24,466 nucleotides of DNA from CAVQGZ01 sp964356295 (GTDB lineage: Bacteria; Actinomycetota; Actinomycetes; Jiangellales; Jiangellaceae), in contig CAYHHE010000039.1 in the NCBI GenBank assembly GCA_964356295.1, forward strand, positions 1-24,466, read 5' to 3'. Below, one piece after another: positions 7,091-14,990 of the stretch (position 1 is its first letter; each line of letters begins with the position of its first letter). A program made the translations under genes and the position numbers. Below the pieces are notes generated by a model. It searched no databases. It was not told where the DNA came from and saw nothing but the letters and a program-made list of their open reading frames with translations.

Positions 7091-8592
7091 CCGAGCTCGC
7101 TGCCCCCGAAGCCGCTGGACTGGCGACCCGGCTGGACGCCCTGAGCGATGCCGCGGCGCTGCTGCGGCCCTACGTCCCCGACGAAGCCGTTGTCGGTGCC
7201 CAAGCCCTGGTGGAGCGCGCCGCAGAGCGACTTCGGGTGGGACCGGAGCACACCGTTGTGGTGCTGGCCGGGTCGACGGGATCGGGCAAGTCGTCGCTGT
7301 TCAACGTGTTGGTCGGCCTGGACCTGGCCGAGACCGGGGTGCGGCGGCCCACCACCGACCAGACGCTTGCCTGCGTCTGTGGGCAGGACGACGCTGGTCC
7401 GTTGCTGGACTGGCTCGCCATCCCGCGGCGACGGCGGGTGCCCCACCTGAGCGCGCTGGACACCGCGCCGGACCCGCTGGGTGGTCTCGTGCTCCTGGAC
7501 CTGCCCGATCACGACTCCCTGGTCCTCGAGCACCGCGCGGAGGTGGACCGCCTGGTCGGGCTGGTCGACCTGTTCGTCTGGGTCGTCGACCCGCAGAAGT
7601 ACGCCGATGCGCTGCTGCACCGCGACTACCTGGCCCGACTCAGCGCCCATGGCGCTGTCGTACTCGTCGCGTTCAACCAGATCGACCGGCTGACCCCGGT
7701 GGAGCAGGAGCAGTGCCTGTCCGACCTGCGCGACCTGGTCGCGACGGACGGGCTCCCCGGCGTCGCGGTCGTGCCGGTCTCCGCGCGCACCGGACAGGGC
7801 GTGGACGACCTTGCGACCCGGCTCCAGCAGGTGGCCCGCGCCCGACATGCCGCGCAGGAGCGGCTCGCCGCTGACACGGTCATCGCTGCCGGACGGCTGG
7901 CCGCGTCCTGCGCGCCGACCGGTGCGGGCACTGTCCCCGACCTGGACCCTCTGGTGGATCGCCTGGCCACCGACGTCGGGCTGGACGCCGCGTGCGCTGA
8001 CCTTCAGGCGCGCCAGAGCGGCCGCGCACGGCGCGCGCTGCGCTGGCCGATTCCGTCTTCGGCACCGCCGCCCGCTCCCACGCCGGACGACGGCTTGGCA
8101 TCGGCAGCCAGCGGGCGGGCCGCGGCGACGCTCGAGGAGTACCTGGCCGAGGCCACCTCGGGACTGCCCGCGGACTGGGCGCGTGGCGTCCAGGACCGGC
8201 TCGCCCCCACCGCTCGCCGGCTGAGCGGGTCCTGGGTCGAGCAGGCGGACGCGCTGCGCCAGGAGTCCCCGGCACCGCCCGCGTGGTGGTCGCGGCACCG
8301 CAGAGCGCAGTGGGCGTCACTCGGCGCGCTCGCGGCCGGACTGGCCCTGCTGCCGGTGACGTGGCCCTGGGCGACGCTGCTGATCGCGCTGGGTGTCATC
8401 GGTGCTGCCGTGCTGACCGTCCGCGTCGCAGCCGCACCCCAGGCGTGGGGCAGCCGGGTCGCCGACGATGCGCGGGCGGCGTTCCTGTCCGGGGTACGCG
8501 CGGACGCCACTGGCGAGCTCGACGTGCCGCTGCGGGAGGAGGCTGCCCGGTGTGACGCCGCGGCCGCGGCGTTGCGGGTGTCGACCCGCTGA
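7087..8592 (+). CDS. Era/dynamin-like GTPase with C-terminal membrane hairpin, second of a pair
   Basis: 501-residue protein with intact G motifs: P-loop GSTGSGKSS (62-70), RRPTT (86-90), G3 DLPDHDS (138-144), G4 NQID (197-200) and G5 SARTG (232-236). Residues ~250-400 are helical and alanine/arginine-rich. Two adjacent hydrophobic segments (~409-427 and ~429-448) form a membrane hairpin, followed by a ~50-residue cytoplasmic tail. This layout fits a membrane-tethered dynamin-like protein. It is coupled to the preceding GTPase by a 4-base ATGA overlap and followed 260 bases later by ssb and ettA. The partner has a degenerate G4, so this subunit is the one likely to bind GTP canonically. The precise role is unknown. 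Confidence 0.85.
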   Translation: MTELAAPEAAGLATRLDALSDAAALLRPYVPDEAVVGAQALVERAAERLRVGPEHTVVVLAGSTGSGKSSLFNVLVGLDLAETGVRRPTTDQTLACVCGQDDAGPLLDWLAIPRRRRVPHLSALDTAPDPLGGLVLLDLPDHDSLVLEHRAEVDRLVGLVDLFVWVVDPQKYADALLHRDYLARLSAHGAVVLVAFNQIDRLTPVEQEQCLSDLRDLVATDGLPGVAVVPVSARTGQGVDDLATRLQQVARARHAAQERLAADTVIAAGRLAASCAPTGAGTVPDLDPLVDRLATDVGLDAACADLQARQSGRARRALRWPIPSSAPPPAPTPDDGLASAASGRAAATLEEYLAEATSGLPADWARGVQDRLAPTARRLSGSWVEQADALRQESPAPPAWWSRHRRAQWASLGALAAGLALLPVTWPWATLLIALGVIGAAVLTVRVAAAPQAWGSRVADDARAAFLSGVRADATGELDVPLREEAARCDAAAAALRVSTR

Positions 8593-8641
8593 GCCGCACG
8601 ACTCGGGCTCAGCAGGTCGGCTGATGGCGGTCATCTGCGCT

Positions 8642-8687
8642 TGCGTCCGAGGAGTCGAGGGTCCTGGCCCTCCCAACGTCGGACGCA
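8642..8687. repeat. nested inverted repeat upstream of ssb
   Basis: Outer arms TGCGTCCGA (8642-8650) and TCGGACGCA (8679-8687) are perfect; an inner GAGGG/CCCTC stem (8657-8661/8668-8672) lies between them. It is 50 bases past the GTPase stop in the 260-base leader before ssb. It could be a terminator (no T-tract) or a leader structure. The rest of 8593-8852 shows no gene I can support. Confidence 0.45.
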
Positions 8688-8852
8688 GCCGGGTTCGCGG
8701 TGCGCGATGGTGCCTCGCGCGTCCCGGCTGCCCCCTCGGCGTCCACACCGCCGGGAACGGTCGGCGTGTCGTCCACATCGCCAACCCGACGCCTGGGACG
8801 GGCCGAGGACCCCAACGATCCTGGTCGCCGGTTGCGGCACAGGAGGAACGGA

Positions 8853-9233
8853 ATGGACGACTTTCAGGGATGGGTCACCGGCAACGTCGCCACGGCGGTG
8901 CGTCATCGGGTGGCGGCGACGGGCCTGCACGTCGCCGACTTCCGGATCGCGTGCACCCGGCGGCGGCGCACCAAGGCTGGCGAGCAGCGCGAGACGACGT
9001 CGTTCCTGGGCGTGCGCTGCTTCGGAGTCCTGGCGGACAACGTCGCGTCCTGTGTGGCGCTCGGTGATGCCGTCGTCGTTGTCGGGCGGCTGGAGGTGGA
9101 GGAGAACACCAAGGACGGTCAGCGCTACCGGGACATGGTGCTGCTCGCGGTCGGCGTGGGCCCCAACCTCGCGCTGGGCACGACGACCTTCCGTCGCAGC
9201 GTCGGCAGCACGCGCCCCGCGCAGGCAGCGTAA
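8853..9233 (+). CDS. ssb: short single-stranded DNA-binding protein
   Basis: 126-residue OB-fold protein: the whole length (GWVTGNVATAV at the start; TSFLGVRCFGVLADNVASCVALGDAVVVVGRLEVEE in the middle) matches the SSB fold, which coats ssDNA in replication and repair. The start is ATG 8853, with AGGAGG 6 bases upstream (8841-8846); the open frame back to 8700 is not supported. It ends in TRPAQAA and lacks the glycine-rich linker and acidic DDDIPF-like tip that recruits partner proteins, so it is probably an accessory paralogue like SsbB of Streptomyces, not the main replicative SSB. It sits between the GTPase pair and ettA, as Rv2478c does beside Rv2477c in M. tuberculosis (recalled). Confidence 0.88.
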   Translation: MDDFQGWVTGNVATAVRHRVAATGLHVADFRIACTRRRRTKAGEQRETTSFLGVRCFGVLADNVASCVALGDAVVVVGRLEVEENTKDGQRYRDMVLLAVGVGPNLALGTTTFRRSVGSTRPAQAA

Positions 9234-9254
9234 GCGCGGACCTGCGCTCGCTCC

Positions 9255-9260
9255 TACCCT
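9255..9260 (+). promoter_or_regulatory. -10 hexamer for ettA
   Basis: TACCCT, then 7 bases, then ATG 9268; no SD sequence is present. Strong leaderless-type signal. Confidence 0.6.
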
Positions 9261-9267
9261 TGGCGGT

Positions 9268-10950
<1,683 letters not shown>

Positions 10951-10954
10951 GGCG

Positions 10955-11611
10955 ATGCCTGGCGCCCCGGACGGGCCGCGGCTGACCCTGGCCGGCACCG
11001 GTCGAGACCTTGCGGTGCTCGCCGAGCGGGCCGCCCGGCACGACGCCACCACTCAGATCCGCCTGGTGGCATCCGGACGCGCACTCGCCGCGTTCGTCGC
11101 CACGCCCTTCGACGCCCTCGCCGTGCGAGTGAGCCGGCTCGCCGACCCCGGCGATCTTGACGTGGTGGTCGAGGCGGTGGGACTGGCTGCGCGCGCCCGC
11201 TCAGCCCGCGACGGGACGCTCGTGTTGCCCCCTCGGCTTCCCGACATGCTCTGGACCACGCCGCTGCCGCCTCGCTCAGGTTGGACGCAGGTGACCCGGC
11301 TGTCCCTGCCGGAGGTGCGGGCGCGACTGGGTGCCGACACCGACGAGTTCCGGGCGCGCGCTGCATCGATGGGGGCGGGACGGGCGTCGTCGATCGCCCT
11401 GGCACAGATCGCTGCGGACCTGTGGGCGCGACCGCTCACCGGCGACGTCCCGGCCCGGCTGGCGCATGCCGCGGACTACCTCGGGTTTCTTCCTGACGAC
11501 GAATCCGATGAGGTTGCCGTTCGCCGGGCCGGCCCGTGGTGGCGGCTGGATGCTCGACACGGCACAACGGCAGTCAGATCCCTCGACCCGCTGCGCCTGC
11601 TCGTCGGCTGA
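10955..11611 (+). CDS. conserved protein of unknown function downstream of ettA
   Basis: 218-residue soluble protein, starting at ATG 10955 only 4 bases after the ettA stop, so probably co-transcribed. Ends in DPLRLLVG. The N-terminal part is alanine/valine-rich (LAVLAERAARHDATTQIRLVASG). A middle segment SGWTQVTRLSLPEVRARLGADTDEF is followed by a helical SIALAQIAADLWARP, then AADYLGFLPDD and WWRLD. There are no cysteines, signal peptide or helices long enough for the membrane. I recognise no family. Its length and place match Rv2474c near ettA in M. tuberculosis (217 aa, recalled, not checked). The run after the stop leads straight into a structured repeat element. Confidence 0.75.
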   Translation: MPGAPDGPRLTLAGTGRDLAVLAERAARHDATTQIRLVASGRALAAFVATPFDALAVRVSRLADPGDLDVVVEAVGLAARARSARDGTLVLPPRLPDMLWTTPLPPRSGWTQVTRLSLPEVRARLGADTDEFRARAASMGAGRASSIALAQIAADLWARPLTGDVPARLAHAADYLGFLPDDESDEVAVRRAGPWWRLDARHGTTAVRSLDPLRLLVG

Positions 11612-11806
11612 GCGCCCGGGTCCACCGGTGAGGCCGCACTCCTTCCGCACAGGCCAAGTCAGCTCCTGAGGCTTGATCAGCGGCGGTTAGTGGTCGATCG
11701 AGCATGATCAACGCGCCCGCGTGGTCGCTCGAGCATGATCAACGCGCCCGGGTGGTGGCTGGGGCATGATCAACGCGCCGGAGGGGTCGTGCGCCGCCGC
11801 GTCAGA

Positions 11807-11842
11807 GCGCCGCAGGTGTCGCTGGGACGACACCCATGGCGC
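11807..11842. repeat. central hairpin of repeat copy 1
   Basis: GGTGTCG (11815-11821) and CGACACC (11828-11834) around a 6-base loop; GCGCC (11807-11811) pairs with GGCGC (11838-11842). Three positions between the two stems are a wobble and two mismatches. Homologous to the core at 21328-21363. Confidence 0.75.
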
Positions 11843-11941
11843 CCTGATCATCGCGATCACCACCTCACAGGCGCCGTGATCAAGCCTCACCACCTCACAG
11901 GCGCCGTGATCAAGCCTCAGCAACCACCAGGGCGCCCTGAT

Positions 11942-12041
11942 NNNNNNNNNNNNNNNNNNNNNNNNNNNNNNNNNNNNNNNNNNNNNNNNNNNNNNNNNNN
12001 NNNNNNNNNNNNNNNNNNNNNNNNNNNNNNNNNNNNNNNNN
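11942..12041. other. 100-N assembly gap
   Basis: Exactly 100 undetermined bases lie inside the tandem right arm of repeat copy 1. Sequence on both sides is the same 31-bp unit, so the gap is probably a collapsed or unresolved repeat array of unknown real length. Confidence 0.98.
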
Positions 12042-12125
12042 GGCGCCGTGATCAAGCCTCAGCAACCACCAGGGCGCCCTGATCAACGGTCAGCCACCTC
12101 GCCGCGGCCCCAGCGGCGCGCTGAG

Positions 12126-13787
12126 TCACTGTCCCCGAGTGCTCGAATGCCGGGTGCGCACCCAGGCCGCAACATCGGGAGGGAGCGACCCGTCGACGAG
12201 GTCGCCGCTGCCCAGCAGCACCTCACCGACCGGCAGCGCGACGAGACGTTGTGACAGGTTGACGATGACGACGATGTCGCCGTCCGGGCTCTCCCGGACG
12301 AAACGCAGCACATCGCGGGGACTGTGCAGCCACGTCATCGGGCCGGAGAGCAGGGCCGGCTCGCGGTGCCGGATCGCCAGAGCACGCCGGTAGAGGCTGA
12401 GCATGGAGTCCGGGTCGTCCTGCTGCACGGCGACCGACAGCAGCGACCACGAGGCCGGCTGAGGCAGCCACGCTCCGTCGGGGCCGAACCCGAGGGACTC
12501 GCCCGCTGGCTCCCAAGGCAGCGGCACCCGGCAGCCGTCCCGGCCCACCTGCGCGCCGCCGCTGCGGTGGAACACCGGGTCGTCACGCAGGGCGTCCGGG
12601 ATGTCGGTGACCTCCTCCAGACTGAGCTCCTCGCCCTGGTAGAGGTAGGTGCTGCCGGGCAGTCCCAGCGTCAGCAGCGCTGCGGCGCGCGCGCGGGTGC
12701 GCCCGAGCTCGACGTCGAGCCCGGTGAAGTCGTACCGGTCGGCCGACCAACGCTCGCGCTGGCGTGGTGGCCGACCGAAGCGGGAGACGTGGCGAGGGAT
12801 GTCGTGGTTGCTCAGCACCCATGTCACCGGTGCCCCGACGTCGGCAGCCGACGCCGCCGCGCTCTCGATGGCCGACCTCAGGCCGACGGCGTCCCAGTCG
12901 GGGTCGACCAGCTCGAAGGCAAAGGAGGTGTGCAGCTCGTCCGGGCGCAGGTACAGGGTGAGCCGAGCAGGGTCATCGACCCAGACCTCCCCGACGAACA
13001 TCCGCGGCTCGGGGTAGGAGTCCGCCAGTGCCCGCCAACCCCGGTAGATCTCGTGCACACCGGGACGGTCCCAATGGGGGTGGTCCTGGGGGGCGGGCTC
13101 GAGCAGCAGGCCCTCGGCGTCGATCCCCAGGTCAGGCAGCGCCGGGTCCTTGACCAGTCCGTGCCCGACGTCGATACGAAATCCGTCGACGCCGCGGTCG
13201 AACCAGAACCGAAGCACGTCCAGGAACTCCGCAACGACCTCGGGGTTGGACCAGTTGAGGTCCGGCTGGCTCTCGTCGAACAGATGCAGGTACCACTGGC
13301 CGGGGCGGCCGTCCGGCTCGGTGACCCGTGTCCACGCCTGCCCGCCGAAGGTGCTGCGCCAGTTGTTCGGTGGCAGGGAACCGTCGGGGCCCTGGCCGTC
13401 ACGGAACCAGTACCGGGCCCGCTGCGGGCTTCCCGCCGGGGCGGCAAGGGCGGCGGTGAACCAGGCGTGCTCCGACGAGGTGTGGTTGGGAACGATGTCG
13501 GCGATCACCCGCAACCCGAGCGCGTGCGCTTCGGCGATCATCGCCTCCGCCTCGTCCAGGGTGCCGAACAGGGGATGGATGTCGCGGTAGTCGGCCACGT
13601 CGTACCCGCCGTCGCGCAGCGGGGACGGGTACCAGGGGTTCACCCAGATGGCGTCGACACCGAGCCAGGCCAGGTAGGGCAGCCGCGAGCGCAGCCCGGC
13701 GAGATCGCCGGTGCCGTCGGCGTCGCCGTCGGCGAAGGAGCGGATGTAGACCTGGTACACCACGGCCGTCCGCCACCACGCAGTCAT
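12126..13787 (-). CDS. GH13 alpha-glucosidase / alpha-amylase-family enzyme
   Basis: 553-residue cytoplasmic retaining glycoside hydrolase, likely acting on alpha-1,4- or alpha-1,6-linked oligosaccharides. The four GH13 regions are present: DIVPNHTS (97-104), GFRIDVGH with nucleophile Asp206, VGEVWV with acid/base Glu267, and SNHDIPRH with Asp329. The active-site start YQVYIRSFADGDADGTGDL and the C-terminal beta domain are of the oligo-1,6-glucosidase/alpha-glucosidase type; trehalose synthase is less likely at this length. The start is ATG 13787 with TAGCGT 9 bases upstream. It follows glbO by 41 bases on the same strand. The M. tuberculosis counterpart in this neighbourhood is annotated aglA (recalled). 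Its 3' end faces repeat copy 1. Confidence 0.93.
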   Translation of the reverse strand: MTAWWRTAVVYQVYIRSFADGDADGTGDLAGLRSRLPYLAWLGVDAIWVNPWYPSPLRDGGYDVADYRDIHPLFGTLDEAEAMIAEAHALGLRVIADIVPNHTSSEHAWFTAALAAPAGSPQRARYWFRDGQGPDGSLPPNNWRSTFGGQAWTRVTEPDGRPGQWYLHLFDESQPDLNWSNPEVVAEFLDVLRFWFDRGVDGFRIDVGHGLVKDPALPDLGIDAEGLLLEPAPQDHPHWDRPGVHEIYRGWRALADSYPEPRMFVGEVWVDDPARLTLYLRPDELHTSFAFELVDPDWDAVGLRSAIESAAASAADVGAPVTWVLSNHDIPRHVSRFGRPPRQRERWSADRYDFTGLDVELGRTRARAAALLTLGLPGSTYLYQGEELSLEEVTDIPDALRDDPVFHRSGGAQVGRDGCRVPLPWEPAGESLGFGPDGAWLPQPASWSLLSVAVQQDDPDSMLSLYRRALAIRHREPALLSGPMTWLHSPRDVLRFVRESPDGDIVVIVNLSQRLVALPVGEVLLGSGDLVDGSLPPDVAAWVRTRHSSTRGQ

Positions 13788-13796
13788 GGGTCCCAG

Positions 13797-13802
13797 ACGC
13801 TA
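13797..13802 (-). promoter_or_regulatory. -10 hexamer for the GH13 gene
   Basis: TAGCGT on the minus strand, 9 bases before ATG 13787, within the short glbO-GH13 spacer. Suggests an internal promoter with a leader of about 2 bases. Confidence 0.4.
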
Positions 13803-13828
13803 CCCGGGCTCGGCAGCCGGTCGCGCCC

Positions 13829-14230
13829 TCAGCCGGCGGTGTTCACCATCGACAGCGCAGCGCGCTGCAGGTACTCCCAGAGCACGGCCTCGTGGGCTGA
13901 GTCGAGGGTCTGGTCGGCGACCAGGGCGTCGATCGCCGCCCGCATGTGCGCAAGCCACCGCACGCGCGCGTCGTGGGTGACCGGGAAGGGTGCGTGACGC
14001 ATCCGCAGCCGGGGATGGCCGCGCTGCTCGGCGTAGGTCGTCGGTCCGCCCCAGTACTGCTCGAGGAACATTCGGAGCCGGTCCGCGGCCGGTCCCAGGT
14101 CGTCCTCGGGGTACATCGGCCGAAGCACCGGGTCGGCGGCCACACCCTGGTAGAAGGCGGCCACCAGCCGCCGGAACGTCTCGTGCCCGCCCACCGCGGT
14201 GTAGAAGGACTCCGCCATCTCCTCGTCCAC
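13829..14230 (-). CDS. glbO: group II truncated haemoglobin (trHbO)
   Basis: 133-residue haem protein of the two-on-two globin fold, linked to oxygen or peroxide chemistry and NO protection near the membrane. Expected residues are visible: Tyr27 (B10) in AFYQGV, Tyr40 (CD1) in RPMYPEDDL, proximal His79 (F8) in RMRHAPFPV and Trp92 (G8) in VRWLAHM. The stretch YWGGPTTYAEQRGHPRLRMRHAPF is highly diagnostic of GlbO. GTG 14230 follows the upstream stop by one base (TAG at 14232-14234), suggesting coupling; ATG 14218 (MAESFYTAVGG) is the alternative start. Lies between the DUF1905 gene and the GH13 gene on one strand. Confidence 0.95.
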   Translation of the reverse strand: MDEEMAESFYTAVGGHETFRRLVAAFYQGVAADPVLRPMYPEDDLGPAADRLRMFLEQYWGGPTTYAEQRGHPRLRMRHAPFPVTHDARVRWLAHMRAAIDALVADQTLDSAHEAVLWEYLQRAALSMVNTAG

Positions 14231-14231
14231 G

Positions 14232-14525
14232 CTAGCGGCGGCGCGTCTGGAAGCTCACGGTCACCTCGTCACCGACCGTGATGCCGTTGGCGCCCCTCAC
14301 CCGCGCATTGAGCGCGATGAACTGCGTCCCGTCCCCCATCGGCAGCAGCGACGTGGCCCACTCGCTGCGTGCGAGCCGTGCGGTGATCGCGACCAGGCCC
14401 CGATCGGCCAGACCGGCCACGTCCTCGGTGATCTCGCGCGGCACCCGCACGTAGTACCAGCCGCCCTGCTGGGGAAACTGCTCCACCCGGGCGGTGACGC
14501 TGTAGACCTCCGTCACGTCCTGCAC
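14232..14525 (-). CDS. DUF1905-domain protein
   Basis: 97-residue soluble beta-rich protein. The pattern GGWYYVRVPREI, an alternating-hydrophobic VAITARL strand, WATSLLPMGDGTQFIALNARVRGANGITVGDEVTVSFQ and a basic end match what I recall of DUF1905, whose function is unknown. The start is GTG 14525 or GTG 14516; the second has GGAAGG ~9 bases upstream. It is first in the minus-strand run DUF1905-glbO-GH13 and diverges from the OsmC gene with 42 bases between start codons. Confidence 0.75.
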   Translation of the reverse strand: MQDVTEVYSVTARVEQFPQQGGWYYVRVPREITEDVAGLADRGLVAITARLARSEWATSLLPMGDGTQFIALNARVRGANGITVGDEVTVSFQTRRR

Positions 14526-14555
14526 CCTTCCATCCCTGCGCCGGGCGCGCTACGG

Positions 14556-14561
14556 CACAAT
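14556..14561 (+). promoter_or_regulatory. -10 hexamer for the OsmC gene
   Basis: CACAAT, 6 bases before ATG 14568; leaderless-type. The same hexamer with a 7-base spacer precedes the DsbA-like gene. Confidence 0.5.
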
Positions 14562-14567
14562 CGGGCC

Positions 14568-14990
14568 ATGGCCACACGTATCGCGAACGCACACTGGGAA
14601 GGCGGGCTGTTCGACGGGGCCGGTCGGGTGTCGTTGGACTCCTCTGGAGTCGGCAGCTTCGACGTCTCCTGGCCGTCCCGCGCGGAGGAGCCGGCAGGCC
14701 GGACGTCGCCGGAGGAGCTGATCGCGGCGGCGCACTCGTCCTGCTACTGCATGCAGCTCTCGCTGACCCTTGCCGAGAAGGGGACGCCACCGGAGTCCAT
14801 CGACGCCCGAGCCGAGGTGACCTTCGTGCCCGGCACCGGCATCACTACCTCGCACCTGACGGTGCGTGCCGTCGTACCCGGCAGCAGCGCCGAGGCCTTC
14901 GCCGAGGCAGCCGAGGCGGCCAAGTCAGCCTGCCCGGTGAGCCAGGCGCTGGCGGGTGTCACCATCAGTCTGGACGCGGCGCTGACCTAG
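14568..14990 (+). CDS. OsmC/Ohr-family peroxiredoxin (OsmC subgroup)
   Basis: 140-residue thiol peroxidase family protein that reduces organic hydroperoxides. The two redox cysteines are Cys59 (AAHSSCYCMQLS) and Cys122 (KSACPVSQAL); the acidic TSPEELIAAAHSSC stretch carries the conserved glutamate near residue 49-50. A further Cys61 sits two residues after the peroxidatic one. The length and the N-terminal ANAHWEGGLFDGAGRVSLDSSG favour OsmC over Ohr. Starts at ATG 14568 with CACAAT 6 bases upstream. Its 3' end overlaps that of the convergent SDR-DUF2867 gene by 26 bases, so the two transcripts are antisense there. Confidence 0.92.
   Translation: MATRIANAHWEGGLFDGAGRVSLDSSGVGSFDVSWPSRAEEPAGRTSPEELIAAAHSSCYCMQLSLTLAEKGTPPESIDARAEVTFVPGTGITTSHLTVRAVVPGSSAEAFAEAAEAAKSACPVSQALAGVTISLDAALT

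Larger units (their letters stand above)
11672..12090. repeat. inward-facing TGATCA repeat element, copy 1 (interrupted by an assembly gap)
   Basis: ~31-bp units, each carrying TGATCA beside a GGCGCC or CGCGCC. Left-side units have TGATCA at 11705, 11736 and 11767 (period 31), with a variant at 11674. Right-side units, in the opposite orientation, are at 11845, 11877, 11907 and 11938, then 12049 and 12080 beyond the gap (period 30-32). The two arrays face a central hairpin (11807-11842). Units also share a CCACCACC-like segment. The element fills the 514-base space between two convergent genes (stops at 11611 and 12126), in which I see no gene. Confidence 0.85.

Noticed and set aside
6613..8298. 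561-codon open frame antisense to the GTPase pair
   Set aside because: Shadow frame in very GC-rich DNA; no domain recognisable.
11708..12082. Open frames running across the N gap on both strands
   Set aside because: They exist only because N codons do not stop translation and because of repeat composition; no coding character.
11700..12090. Regular ~31-bp spacing of repeats resembling a CRISPR array
   Set aside because: Units are contiguous with no unique spacers, reverse orientation about a centre, and no cas genes are nearby.
12324..13997. 557-codon open frame antisense to the GH13 gene
   Set aside because: GC-rich shadow of a well-supported gene; the product has no recognisable domain.
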